In this document: piece after piece, positions 1 through 12,855 of the stretch | Position numbering within the stretch: position 1 is the stretch's first letter | Layout: each line of letters starts with the position of its first letter | From: Branchiostoma lanceolatum | Taxonomy: Eukaryota > Chordata > Leptocardii > Amphioxiformes > Branchiostomatidae | Length of the DNA: 64,000 nt | Direction: 5' to 3' | Assembly (NCBI RefSeq): GCF_035083965.1 | Contig: NC_089735.1 | Span: 3,653,501 to 3,717,500, forward strand | Notes under the pieces: model-generated | The model's input: only the letters and a program-made list of their open reading frames with translations | Database searches by the model: none | Told to the model about the DNA's origin: nothing | Program-made: the position numbers and the translations under genes

Positions 1-3000
1 CGAGTCGTTTTCCCTATTATATTTCTTGGTGTTCATGTACAAGGTTTAATCAACGCAGCGGGTTCTACGGCAAATACTAATTTCGGTAAATCACTGCACT
101 GTGACAGGGAATAAAATCGGAACAAAACAATCTTGGACATGTTTTTTAAGCTCCCGCGTCTAGAATGACCATTTCAGCGTCCATATGGACCATGAAACAA
201 GAGTGCGCTGAAAGCCTTTAACAACATACGTGGGATTATGATATTTAACAACATACGTGGGATTATGATTGGTATCCATTTGCTTGAAAACTATACTGCA
301 TATCGTATCCAGGAATGTGTGTTCTGAAGATTCCGGTAAAAGCTTGAGCGAATGGGATCACCTTTAGGTGATTGGACACATGTCCGTAAGTACAGTATAA
401 CGGACAGTATAGTATTACGCATTTCTACTGTGGACCGAAGTAGTTTTGGGAGCAAGCGTGTCGAATGGAAATGCTATCGCAGAAGAACATAAGTGGAAAG
501 GTGAACCCGCTCAACACTAGCACTTTGTGTGGTCTTAGATGACTCCTTAAAGATAAATATTGTTAAGTCTTCAAGGACAAAAAATGAAGCTTATCATGTG
601 ACTGATCAGGCATAATAACGTTGAAACACAACGTGGTTCAATTCTTTTTGCATGACGATGCAAAGCATAGCTATCACCCAGCGAACTCAAAACGCTTTCA
701 GCTACAAGTTGGGGAAGATTTGATAAACGAGATAATAATAATCACAGTACTAAAGAGGGATTTCATGCCAGGATCAATGGCTTCTTCGTTACACTTCTTC
801 ACAGATCTTTTTTCATCTTATGAAATTCCTAAGATTAAAAAACCCTGACCGTTATCACCCGTTCTTTAGCCTTTATTTCCCATAGGTACAGCTGAGGGTG
901 GAACAAGGGTTATCACCGTAAAATAGATGAGCACCGCTCCTTGTGGGGCAGCCAAGAGTTTATTCTCGGCCAAGGGGGCACTTTTCTGACGCCCCTGTCC
1001 ATTAACGTGTCGGACAAGGCTGATGAAATGGTTCATGGGGTCACCGGGAATAAAGCAAGCCTCGAGAATTTTTGGAACCCTTTGAACTTTCGCATCATAC
1101 ATCAAAATTTGACTAGCATGTGGCTCTGGGTTCCATCCAAATGTAGGCTCTTAGTATTGAACCAAATTCTTTTTTGTAAGATGGTGGTCAATGCCATATA
1201 GAATACATCGGGGCTAGATCGCAAGGGTCTGGAGCGACTGCCATTCGGCGCGCAAGTGACCTCAGTGTGACAATAGCCCCATGTGCGGCCATAGGACTGG
1301 AGGTTTTGAACCACTCACTCCTTCTTTTTTCTTGTGACGGGTCCTTTAATGTGCTCCAGGCTATTGGCATCTTATAACATGGAACACATCAAATACCGCC
1401 ATTGATGTAATGGAAGACAAAGGACCAATAGAAAATCACGATACATGTACTAGATGTCATCATATTCCAGATATTTCCGTGTTTAGAATGTGTGCACAAG
1501 GAAAGGAAAATACTTAAGTCCATCTTAACAAGATAACGCCATCGGAGCATAGAGTTTATAAATAATGGATCACCGAAAGCCGAGAAGAATTAATTGCACA
1601 CTAAGAGCCCTAATTTCACAGCAATAACCCTCCTAATATCTCGTTTAAAAATAATTAGATTTATTGCACTCTAAAAGCCCAATTTCACGCCAACTTAAAT
1701 ACTGGTGTTTTGTGGACATAAAATTAGACATGGCTCTCTCTAAAAGCATAAAATTCGTACTGGCAAAATCAACAGTACAGACCTGTACACTTTTTCGTTG
1801 GACCATATATTTCAAACTGCGCTAAACGTAGATATTACCTTGCAGCACGCGGCGCTTCATAATAACGTTATATTTGTTTGGCATGTTTCTGCTGCAAACA
1901 AGCACTTACCATGCATAGGTTACACTGACCGCTAAGTAGAGGGCGAAGTGATAAAGCTAATAATCTTAACTACAACAGATCGCTATCCATATTACTTTCC
2001 ATAATGTTTTGTTACGGGCCTTAATGACGGACCCATGTTCTGCTTCACGAACCGATTTAACTTAATTTTCAGCCTTCTTGTTTAGGCAGGCGCGTACGTC
2101 TCAGGTCTAGGCTGTGGCATTAAGGAATTAAGGCGAGAAGACGACTTTCACTCTTACTCTAAAATCTCTACCGTGGAGTCATCAACTGCTATGTCCTTGT
2201 GAAGGTATGCTTAGGTCCCAATTGCACCGGTGGTATAGTCCCAGACGGGCCCCGAAGCCACAAATTTGTCCCAACTTCTACTAGTATTTGTTACCGGGTC
2301 CCGTGTTGATTTTAAGGCCGGGTTGAATGATTCGCGGTCCCGGTCGGGCCCCAAAATTCCCCGGTAGCCGCAGGGTATCCCGCGGGGCCGCGTAGGCGTC
2401 ACGCCCGAAAGTGCAAAAAAAAGACCGTCAACTACCCGGCGGGGCCCCTTTTTCCAATTGGGACCTAAGCATAACAAGGAGCCATCAATCAGGAATTACT
2501 TTAAGATTCGTCGCATGCACTTTTGCAGCTGATCTTTTCCTTTCATGTCCCTTTGTCGCGTTTTGCGTGAGGTATCTAGGGATTTCTGTCTGGAGAATTC
2601 TCTTAAAAGTAGTAGCAGATGGCCGTGGCAGACGGGGTCTCTTTGGAAGATATTGGACGTGTCCCCCGGAGAGTAAAAGCCATTTCTCGTGGAGGCTTCA
2701 GGGGCTTTGAGGCACGAAACCCTGCGTGTCTAGTGGAAAATACCATGACCATAGGTCACAACCTCATGGGTGCAGACATGCTCGGCACTTTGGGCTGACT
2801 TTGCGTGAGTCCTTTCATGTGCTGTTTGATGTCTCTAGCGTCTCCGTTATACTAACAAGAAAAACGAAAAAATAGCTGTTTAATCAATCAATCAATCAAA
2901 CGATCAAACAATCAAACAATCAATCAAACAGATGAATGAATCACGAATCACGATAGACTTAATCTTTTGAAGCGATTGTGTCTATTTTTGAGAACGAGGG

Positions 3001-3462
3001 TGGGGCTGGCCTTTCACAACCTGCTTGGGAATTGCTGGAAAAAATCCTTGCAATTACGAAATTACGAAATTGAGATATTGCCTCAAATGATAAAAAGCTG
3101 CAAAATATCGTCTGACAAATGATTCTGTAAAAAAAACCCAACTTTTTGTGTTGTAACATACATCATAATGACAGTTTATTTCTAGCACAAGAGTGCTCCT
3201 ATCTCTTGACGCCAATGCCAAATATAACATGTTGAAGTCGCCATCTTGTGATCCATCTCGTTCTTGTCTACAGACTACATATTAACGTCCCGAGCTATAG
3301 CCACAGGATAAAGGGTGAAATAGTGATATCATCACTCATCCGACGGAACCCACGCATGGAAATTCACCCGAAGACAGAGTCCAACTCACGAGGAATTCCA
3401 ATCGACCCAGAAAATCTGGGAGCAGTCCTCGCCATCATCATCATCATGCCGGGCCGCATGCC
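1..3462. other. No recognised gene; repeat-derived sequence
   Basis: I find no exon with convincing splice signals and family similarity here. Visible items are a 27-bp direct duplication around 228-270, a fragment near 1208-1270 matching the tail of the tRNA-derived SINE at 47.8-48.05 kb, a GC-rich patch at about 2280-2460, and a short (AATC)-rich run at 2880-2935. The missing TM1-TM2 exons of the downstream GPCR could be expected here or further upstream, but I could not find a stretch encoding TM1 or TM2. Confidence 0.5.
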
Positions 3463-3463
3463 C

Positions 3464-3712
3464 TTAAGCCTCCCTCTCACTGGACCCGAGGCACGCTGGC
3501 GGCGTCGCTGCGGGCGATCAAATTGACAAAGCACTCAACGAATTTCATCGGCAAAAAACTAATCTTTTTAATCTTTGTGTGTTTTGTTGTCTTTTTGGGC
3601 ATACTTGTACGTTTTGACTGATATTCCCATTATAAAGTCAAGGGTAACACAAATCCAGTTTAGGACGCAGCGAGGTCGCCAGCGTGCCGCGGGTCCAGTA
3701 AGAGGGGGGCTT
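3464..3712. mobile_element. TTAA-flanked miniature inverted-repeat element
   Basis: An element of about 250 bp begins next to TTAA and opens with a C-rich end followed by CTCACTGGACCCG and a GC-rich stretch (GCACGCTGGCGGCGTCGCTG). The same sequence ends it in inverted orientation. The core includes ACAAAACACA and TTGACTTTATAATG in other copies. Relatives lie at 4196-4640, 9879-9995 and 11757-12003, with a diverged partial copy at 3740-3960. TTAA targets and CCC-rich ends are typical of piggyBac-type non-autonomous elements; that assignment is inference. Confidence 0.7.
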
Positions 3713-4195
3713 TAGTCCACCCGGCTAATGCCCCCATTCCACAAGGAGGCGACCTCGCTGCAACCGCGCTGCGACTGAATGATTTCATAGAGCGTTCAAC
3801 AAATTGGCAAAGACAAAAGACGATTTTGTTTTACGTTCTGTGTGTCTTTCTGTCTTTTCAGTCATACTTTTACATTTTGCATGATATTCATTACTAGTAA
3901 GTCAAGGGCTATACACAACCAATTTAGGCCGCAACGAGGTCTCAGCACGATCGCCGTCTAGTGGAATGTTGGCCTAAGTCTGGACTAAGTCCAGGAGCAG
4001 TCTGCCGATAGAAACGTGGACTTAAGTTATGCAGACTGAGGCTAACCCAGACCCATTCATGACCCGAAAGATGATGACGAAGTAAGTTCGTATCTAATGT
4101 AGCTCATATTGGAACCCTAGCTTTCCGAGAACTGCACACTGTGCACGACGGTGTGTATGACTAAGCACTCACAAGTCTGTGCAAGACGGTGTTAA

Positions 4196-4640
4196 CCCCC
4201 CCTCTCACTGGACCCGCGGCACGCTGGCGGCGTCGCTGCCTCTTAAACTGGATTTGTGTTACCCTTGACTTTATAATGGGGATATCATTCAAAACGCACA
4301 AGTATGACCAAAAAGACAACAAAACACACAAAGCTTAAAAAGATTCGTTTTTTGCCGATGAAATTCGTTGACTGCTTTGTCAATTCGATCGATATCATTC
4401 AAAACGCACAAGTATGACCAAAAAGACAACAAAACACACAAAGCTTAAAAAGATTCGTTTTTTGCCGATGAAATTCGTTGACTGCTTTGTCAATTCGATC
4501 GATATCATTCAAAACGCACAAGTATGACAAAAAAGACAACAAAACACACGAAGCTTAAAAAGATTCGTTTTTTGCCGATGAAATTCGTTGAGTGCTTTGT
4601 CAATTCGATCGACCGCAGAGACGCCGCCAGCGTGCCGCGG
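4196..4640. mobile_element. TTAA miniature element with internal 110-bp triplication
   Basis: Same family as 3464-3712, preceded by TTAA and starting with the C-rich CTCACTGGACCCG end. The internal segment beginning GATATCATTCAAAACGCACA is repeated three times in direct tandem (starts 4281, 4391, 4501; period 110 bp) and the copies are almost identical. The right inverted repeat is truncated near a second TTAA at about 4632. Confidence 0.75.
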
Positions 4641-4649
4641 CTTAAGGCT

Positions 4650-7600
4650 GTCAAGTGTCCTTGAGACTGTTCCACCTTCACCACATCCCTTCATGACAAA
4701 TCTTTAAGACTGCAGAATCATTACTCTTTTCTACCAGAAGACGCCTTGTAATGTGTAGAATCTGGAACACAGTATCAGTATGTTAGACAGGACAGACTGG
4801 GCATGGGAAGAGAGAGGAGAGGGCATGAGCGACTTGGAATAAAATATCTCCTTCATCGGCCACAACAATCGGCGTCTGTTTTCACCTTTCATTCAGGATG
4901 ATCCTCTCTCTTTCATTGTACACATTGCTTGTTTGAAAGGTTTCCGTCTGTTTGAATGGAGCGGGCTATGTGTTTATAGTTGCTTATGTGTTTATAAATC
5001 TGGCACACGTATCAGAGATCAGATCGTCCACTTGACATGGATAGCATAAATCTCACACACCCCGACAGAGCATCATGGTGGTAATCCAGGATTGGTTTTG
5101 GGCGTCAAACCGTGACGTTTCAATTACGCCCGATAGCGCAACGGATTACACCATGTATCGTTTTCCTCCTAACTGTCCATTGGGAGGGATTCATGTCGTA
5201 TCGTTAGAACAGTGGGAGGCTACCGCGTGCAGGAAGGGGATTAACGATTGATAAACGCCCTTGAGCATCGGTGGTGTGAATCCAGATGCAAAGTTATCAA
5301 AGAGAACAGCTACCTGAACAAGACTTAGTCGGCATTACTCTCTGGCGTCGTAGTTTGTAAGGAAAAACACAGCCTTTTCCATTGTTGCTAAGTTATTTTT
5401 TGTAGAATGTTTTACTAACTACAAATGAAATCTGTGCCTGAATTCTTTTTTAAGTCTTCTTGACAGCAGTTTACTTTAAAGCCCTTTTAGCCTCTGTCTG
5501 GAGCCGCGCCAATTTACAACAGTAATCTGCCAAGACATGTCGGTAATTTGCCTTCACTTCCAATATACTACCTGTGCAAGAGGAAAATGTCTGTAGAGAT
5601 TTCAGCATTTTCCCTGGAGGTTCTAGCTGTATAATGGAGTTGGCATCTGCCTTAATGCGCGTTCGATTGAAGGCATTGAAGTGGACTTGAGGAGACTTGG
5701 GGAATTATTCATTATCGTGCAGGGAGATCATAGCAAGGACTTGCATATAATCAAGTGATTTAAAGAACTGTCTAGCTGATGCAAGAAAGATAGACCTAAT
5801 AAAAGGTATTAGTCCCTTAAAAGGCAGATGTTGGCTTGCTGGCAAGTTTCACAGCAGTCCTGCATTAGTGTAGTTTAGTCACGCTAGCATCCTTGCCGAA
5901 GGGTGGTTTTAAATGCGCCTGAAGTACGCATCGCACGTCCGTTCAGTTAGAAGTAATTTTCCACTCAGTCGAATAATCTTTTTCTTAACGTATGGATGAA
6001 TCATATCATTGCGCACGCTGTGTGCAAATTTTCGTTCAGCCTTTAAAAAATGGAGATTTATTGCTAATTCTGGAAGCCGACTGAAAACGTTTGCGGCATA
6101 AATTGAGATCTAAGTTTATGATTACGCGTACATTGATAATGATATAAAAGTATATCTGATGCTTATTGTACCTTTGATTGTTGTGACCATTTTAAATCAA
6201 CCTAACGTGTTTAAGCTGAATCATGATTAGAGAGTAATGGTTAATGTTACATCAAAGTTATTTTGGTTTGAATATATTAACATATGTGCACTGAGAATTA
6301 AGAAAAGGGTTGTTTCAGAGACTTTTCAAAGTTATTTCTTTCGCTATTTAATTTTGCCATATTACAAATAGCTATAGCAGAAACATACAGATGACTGAAG
6401 TTTTCTTCTTCTAGCGACATAGTTGTATTATGGGGTGTTTTATATAGAACCCTGGTTTGCTTTGCAGATAGGATGAACGATGTTACAGAGCACACATGCG
6501 ACAGATGGGATGTTAATACGGGCGCGACAAGCTGTTAGACGCCCCGACCAATCAAACCACGTGAATCGCATTGAAACTCAGATTCGTATCAGCCATTTCC
6601 CGACAAATCGCTTTCTAACTTGCGTTAACGACTACATCTGACCAAAAAAACTCGCCAGTGAGATGGTGGAAGGTGTCAGCTTCCAAAAGACGTTTTCAGA
6701 TTGACAATTGTGGCACTTTGGAAGTGATTGAATCCGCCCGCGATTTAATTTCTAGTTTCTACTACTTTTCTCTAAACGTTAAATCGCGGGCAACCCTGCT
6801 CATGCTGCAATTTTCGGTCGAACCTCCTACAAATCCATCCGTAAGCAACGGTTGACCTTAACCGTGACATAGAATTCATAAAGTCCACGGGTAAATGTGT
6901 TTGACGCGACAGATTCTACGGGGACATGGTAGTATATTTATAAGCCTGGTACATGCGGGGATAACGTTGGAGATCTGCCAATTCATACAGTACTTTCTGG
7001 ACTCCTGATGTAATGCTACATGTAGCTAGATTGAATCCGCTGAGTATGTACCAAGTGGTAGCAAGTCTCCCCATACCCAAAGGACTGATGCGACTTTAGG
7101 TTGCAGGTTTATGTGTGTGCTTGGCTAGGGCTGCTCAACAAGTGCTTGCGATGACTTCCTGACATTCGTTCTACGGTGACTGGCAAAGAAATAAAGGGGA
7201 AAATGTGAGCTGTTTGCAGACATCATACGCATGCTCCTTTTTTTGCAAAGTATGCGTTTGTAGTCTGTAGTGTAAAGGAAGGCACTTAACTACGGAGTAT
7301 ATGTCCTCGATGGCTAGCTCATTGAACTTGTCGGTAGCATGCTAGCGTTTCAAAGCTCTTTTCTACGCTCAACTACGTCCCCTTGCTGTACCTCTCAGTA
7401 CTGCATCTGCGCATTATAACCGGTTATTAACCACATGCTCTCTCAATGCTGTGAAGGTGTCGTGAAAATTATACATACATTAGTTTACAAAACCACCAAG
7501 CAAGAACTACGCCAGTTCATCTTCACTTCAGTTGGGTCGTAGTTTCCTTTAACATTCTTTGGGACATTATGTACAGTCAGGACTCACACGTTATAATAAC

Positions 7601-8233
7601 AGAACCTAGTAATTTAACGTATTCAACGCTTGTTACGCGGGCATGTTTGAAGGTAGATGTTATTGTACATCAAAGTAGTCTATTATTGAGTTTTATCACC
7701 GGCTATTTAGTTACCACAGCAACACAATGACTACAATTAATTGTCTTTTATCTGTTATCATGGTTGCCTCAGTGTGTTTATCACGTTACCACTTGAAGAG
7801 TATCAAACCTTCATTCGGTTTTCATCCCAAGACAATTGCAGTAGATGTAATCGAACTGCTCATTATTTGTGATTCCCTCTTATTGTCTTTATCATAGTTA
7901 CTTTGTTGCTGGGCAATTCTATAACATAATCAGTATGACAAGCATTTCTGGTCAGCCACAATTCTAGAAGAATCGTTTATTCTGCATTTTAGGCCATGTT
8001 GATTTCATTATATGGATGTCATCCGCGCCCGCATCAAGTTTCTAAGAAAAAACGGCCATACTGTAAATCGTAAAAAAAAACACGGCCATACTGTAAGTCG
8101 TAAAAAGCAACTGCAAAGAGATATATGTGTACAGTGCACTGCAATCTAGCTCTCAGGCTACAAAAGTGTATTTTATTGGGTATGTATAATGAAGCAGCTT
8201 ACTAACTGCTTAACTTCTCCATGTTTCCCCCAG
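4650..8233. other. No recognised gene (upstream or intronic to the GPCR)
   Basis: I recognise no exon. Visible structure: a perfect 13-bp inverted repeat (GCCCGCGATTTAA and complement) at about 6737-6792, an element end near 7990 resembling the GCCATGTTGATTT end of the 13.1-kb element, and two copies of a ~36-bp unit at 8044-8105. Confidence 0.45.
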
Positions 8234-11200
8234 CCTGGCCGTTCGGAGGCGTGATCTGTAAGCTGTCTCCTTTCATGCAGGGTGTGTCCATAGGGGCGTC
8301 TATCTTCACTCTGGTCGCTATAGCGACGGACAGGTATGTCTGAATAAATGAAACGATTCCTTTTTTCCCCACGTTCTTTTTATTCACATTTACAAAACAA
8401 AACAAAACAACACAAAACAAGCAGAACAAAACAAAATGCAGACACGCACGGCGCAGGCACAGTAATCAGCACACAATAAACACCTTTACAAAACTACCTA
8501 ACAGAGACAAAACAAGAACAGAGAAAACATCAATCAAATGCAAATCATAGTAAAAGATAACTTCTTATTAATCAAAAACAACGTTGAATAAATCTAAACC
8601 ACTCCATAATACAATGTGATGGCGTAGTAGCTACATTTGATCAAAAACAGGTGTTACCCCAAGAAGAATGAAACGATTCTTAGTAATTTTCACTTTACTA
8701 CACATAAGCGTGATAGTACATATGTTTCGCGTTCAAAATACTAGTATGGGTTATACTTCAAGGAGTAGTAGATAGTTAAAATCCAGTTCACCATACAATG
8801 AGGGTCAGTCATTGTGCCAACTGAAATGACTCACCTACAACATGAAGATTGGAAGGGTGGCCTACGTTATCATGTTGAAAATTTATTAAAATCCCTTGTT
8901 ATGCTTTGGTCACATTTCCAAAGCAAGCCCCGGCCGGGCAGCTTGTGGGAACGAAAAAATATATATGACAAAAGATACAAAACGTTAAAGAATTACTCCT
9001 AATCATATACACGATTTGTGTATTTTCTAGATATGCATTTTTTGATTTTCCGTTTCGTCAAACAGAAATTGGACCAAAGCATTAATTATGCAAATTAGCT
9101 CCTGATTTGCATGATTACCATCTACCTTACATCGCCGGTGTGTTTTTTTGAACATCACTTTTGTTTTTCCTTCTCCAGATACCTGGCAATTGGAAATTGG
9201 ACCAAAGCATTAATTATGCAAATTAGCTCCTGGTTTGCATGATTACCAACTACCTTACATCGCCGATGTGTTTTTTTTTTTAAATCACTTTTGTTTTTCC
9301 TTCTCCAGATACCTGGCAATTGGAAATTGGACCAAAGCATTAATTATGCAAATTCGCTCCTCATTTGCATGATTACCGTCTACCTTACATCGCCGGTGTG
9401 TTTTTTGAACATCCCTTTTGTTTTTCCTTCTCCAGATACCTGGCAATTGGAAATTGGACCAAAGCATTAATCGTGCAAATTCGCTCCTCATTTGCATGAT
9501 AACCATCTACCTTACGTCGCCGGTGTGTTTTTTGAACATCACTTTTGTTTTTCCTTCTCCAGATACCTGGCAATTGGAAATTGGACCAAAGCATTAATTA
9601 TGCAAATTCGCTTCTGATTTGCATGATTACCATCTACCTTACGTCGCCGATGGGTTTTTTGAACAGCACATTTGTTTTTCCTTCTCCAGATACCTGGCAG
9701 TTGTCCACGTCCCCCAGGGTAAGATATCCGGTCGCCAGGCGGCTCTCTCCATCGCCGGGGTCTGGCTGCTGGCGGCCGCCATCAACATCCCCCAGGCAGT
9801 CGTGCTCGAAGTAGCGCCTCATGACTTCGGCAACGGGGTAACCGTTTCCGCTTGTCAGGTGAGAAACGTACAGTCTTAAGCCCCCCCCCCCCCTCTCACT
9901 GGACCCGCGGCACGCTGGCGGCGTCGCTACGGCCGATCGAATTGACAAAGCAGTCAACGAATTTCATCAACAAAAAACGAATCCATTTAAGCTTTATGTG
10001 TTTTGTTGTCGTTTTGTCGTCAATGTCGCCCCCCGTCCCGGCTCAATATTGTTGTGTTTTCTTTGCCCCCAGGAGGAATGGCCGAGCATGAACCACCGCC
10101 GTGCCTACACCATCATGTTCTTTCTGCTGCTGTTCGTGGTGCCTATCTGCATTATCGCCTACATGTACGTCCAGGTGGCCAGCAACATCTGGTATCGGCC
10201 GGTGGCGACCTCCGTGCCGCGGAAACTTGCAGGTACGTGCCGCTTCAAGTATCATATATAATACTTAATAAATGTGGTACTCTGGTGTATGAAGTATAGA
10301 AGCTTTCTTTACTCACCTACTTACTATGTAGTACCTACTTCTTTTTCATAAACTGATACAATCTTGTAACATACTCTAAACCATCGAAAGTTAAAAGAGC
10401 AGCGTGTTTAAAAAAGGGAATGCAAAACGAGGATTCAACATTAGGAATTCAAGACTGAACGAGCGCATATATAAGTACATATACAATATTCTTAATGTAA
10501 GTTATGTTATGTTGATGAAGGTTAGACATCCAGGTGATAAGATACGCCAAAAAATAGTTACTCAAGCAACTGGATAAAATTTTGAAACGTTTCAGACAGC
10601 ATCCGCTCTCTTTCGTCAACCGGTTATGTCTTCCGGTTTCAATAACCTACGCCACGTCCACTGTAGATTTGATTTGACCTGATTTATTTACTTGGCTGTA
10701 AAAAAAGAGCAGGGCTACCCAACTAGCCGAAGGCTATTACAAAGGGTTAGCACTGGTAAGTAAACAATATACAAAATTCAATACAAACTCTTCACAACAC
10801 AACGCACATTGAGACTTTTACTTCGTGTGCTGCCTACAGATTACAGACAACAGTATTGATATTGTATGTCCCAAATATTTTGATGTACGTAATTCACTAT
10901 ACTCAATGCTATCGTCGGATCTACCAGGATTTATCTCAATGTACTTGAATAGCAAATTTAAGTACATAATGAAATGTGACAACCCATGCATGGTATACAT
11001 TGGGAAGTATATCAAAGAATGTCTAGACGTTAGAAACTCCTCCAATAATTGTAAATCCCATTGTCATCCCATACTACTACACCAAGATAGATTAATTAGC
11101 CTAATAGACTGTTATCTATGTACCAGTGAATGCCATACTTTGTACCTTGTACAATTGTTGTGCAATAAAGTTGTTATCATATTTCTTGTTCCAGCTGGGG

Positions 11201-11741
11201 AGTGCAGTAATATCTTCCAGTTTCAAAGTGTATTTTGTGATTATTGATTCGCAGTTATGTTATATATATACCCTACGTCTCGTCCCCTGTAGATCCCCAC
11301 CAGAAGAAGAAGACGTGGGTGGTGAAGATGCTGGTTGTGGTGGTGATCCTGTTCTTCGTGTGTTGGCTACCGCTCCACCTCATCACGCTCATCGGCGACT
11401 GGTCCGATCCGTACGCCAGCCACGCAGAGGTCGTCTTCGTCTACCTCTACCCGATCGCTCACTGGCTCGCCTACTTCAACAGCTGCATGAACCCCGTGGT
11501 GTACGGGTACTACAACAAGAACTTCCGCCGGCTGTGCGACGCCAAGCTCGGCCGCGGCCACGGCGGGGTGGACCAGGATAAAACCAACGGCAATGTCAAC
11601 GCCACGGAGAACAAGGAGAACCACCAGCTGCAGGTGATCGAGACAGAGCAGCAGCCGACCAGGCGGACGACTGTGTCAGCCATCACCATGGGAACCGTGG
11701 CGTCAACGCCTGACAGGGCCCATGCTGACGTAGCTGTGTAG
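8234..11741 (+). CDS. Neuropeptide FF/RFamide receptor-like GPCR, 3' exons (TM3 to C terminus)
   Basis: Four exons fit in phase: 8234-8333, 9690-9858, 10073-10232 and 11293-11741 (stop TAG), giving 291 codons. The protein starts at WPFGGVICK, the entry to TM3, and continues with the DRY motif split across the first junction (DRYLAVVH). Then come TM4, the extracellular loop 2 cysteine in SACQEEWP, TM5, TM6 with [10 protein letters not shown], and TM7 with [18 protein letters not shown], which carries NPxxY. The WPF..CK, C.E.WP and AHWLA.FNS..NP.(V/I)YG patterns are characteristic of NPFF-type receptors, plasma-membrane peptide receptors. Exons for the N terminus, TM1 and TM2 are absent or unrecognised, so the start is unknown. 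Intron 1 holds a tandem array of copies of the exon-2 acceptor; intron 2 holds a truncated TTAA element; a full TTAA element starts 15 bp after the stop. The exact ligand subfamily is uncertain. Confidence 0.87.
9060..9689 (+). repeat. 127-bp tandem array carrying repeated 3' splice sites
   Basis: Units of 127-130 bp repeat directly before GPCR exon 9690-9858. Each has an AT-rich part with ATGCAAAT and ATTTGCAT, a TTGTTTTTCCTTCTCCAG acceptor, and the first bases of the exon (ATACCTGGCA). Acceptor AGs precede 9179, 9309, 9436, 9563 and the authentic exon start 9690. The first unit, from about 9060, lacks the acceptor. After ATACCTGGCA the four upstream copies diverge into ATTGGAAATTGG rather than coding sequence. 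A related dispersed sequence is at about 29645-29695. Confidence 0.92.
9879..9995 (-). mobile_element. Truncated TTAA miniature element in a GPCR intron
   Basis: TTAAG followed by a poly-C tract and CTCACTGGACCCGCGGCACG, then sequence matching the complement of the right half of 11757-12003. The other half is missing. It lies just downstream of the donor of exon 9690-9858. Confidence 0.7.
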
Positions 11742-11756
11742 AGCACGACTGTCCGT

Positions 11757-12003
11757 TAAGCCCCCCTCTCACTGGACCCGCCGCACGCTGGCGGCATCGC
11801 TGCGTCCTAAACTGGATTTGTGTTACCATTGACTTTATAATGAGAATATCATTCAAAACGTACAAGTATGACCAAAAAGGCAACAAAATACACAAAGCTT
11901 GAAAAGATTCGTTTTTTGTCGATGAATTTCGTTAACCCCTTTGTCAATTCGATCGGCCGCAGCGACGCCGCCAGCGTGCCGCAGGTCCAGTGAGAGGGGG
12001 GGC
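11757..12003. mobile_element. Complete TTAA miniature element right after the GPCR stop
   Basis: About 247 bp with both ~45-bp inverted repeats (CTCACTGGACCCG...GCTGGCGGC and complement). TTAA is on the left and ATTAA on the right. The left end is 15 bp after the receptor stop codon at 11739-11741, so it probably forms part of the 3' UTR. Confidence 0.8.
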
Positions 12004-12779
12004 ATTAAATTTGGAACAATTAGTGTATTGCACTTGCCTATTGCAAGTACCAAGGCAATGGTTGGAGACAATGCTGCTTGTGCACCACGATATAACAGTT
12101 GTTCAAACAACTGGATAGATCTTGGAAACCGTCAAACTTTCAGGTAGCACTACCGTCATCACTGACGGAAGGTAGTGGGTGCTGTCTGAAGCATCTGGGT
12201 GTTTTCAAAATCTATCTATCTATGTGGTCAAACAAACAAAAAATCGCCAAAAATAGATATTTCAAAATAATCACGTAGGCACGCATCATTCTTTAAGTAT
12301 TACTATCATGTACATTCCTGAAAAGTTATATTGATAAACATCGAAGCACAAGCCAAGGAGAGCGTTTTTTCTTAAAAAGGGGCGTGGCCTTGATGACCTA
12401 ATTATGACATCATACTAATTTGCATAAATCATCACCTTGCTATAAGGTACTACCTGAAAAAAAAAAAAGGTTCAGGAAGGTTTATATAGCTTAAGAAAGA
12501 GTTTGTTCAAAAACATCCCAAAATTCCTCAGCCACCCTTCAACAATACCTTAAGTAACTTCTATAATGTTGCTTGTATCATGTGAAACGAAAGGCTACTC
12601 TGTTTCAAACGCTAATTGACAAGATCTGGATCAGAAAAGGGAGTAACAAAGATAAGATTTTAATAATCCACTAATGAGAAATATAGTCATTGACAGCATT
12701 TCCTAAGCCACCGTCAGTTTGTTGTTAGTTTTGCCGTAAATATCAAAATTTCAACTGAAGTTTAGTGAACTCAAGGGTT

Positions 12780-12855
<76 letters not shown>

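Noticed and set aside
621..848. 75-codon frame as a small gene
   Set aside because: No family similarity, no splice or promoter context, amino-acid composition as expected by chance.
10825..11247. 140-codon frame in the last GPCR intron
   Set aside because: Lies within an intron, AT-rich, no recognisable motif and no splice consistency with the receptor.
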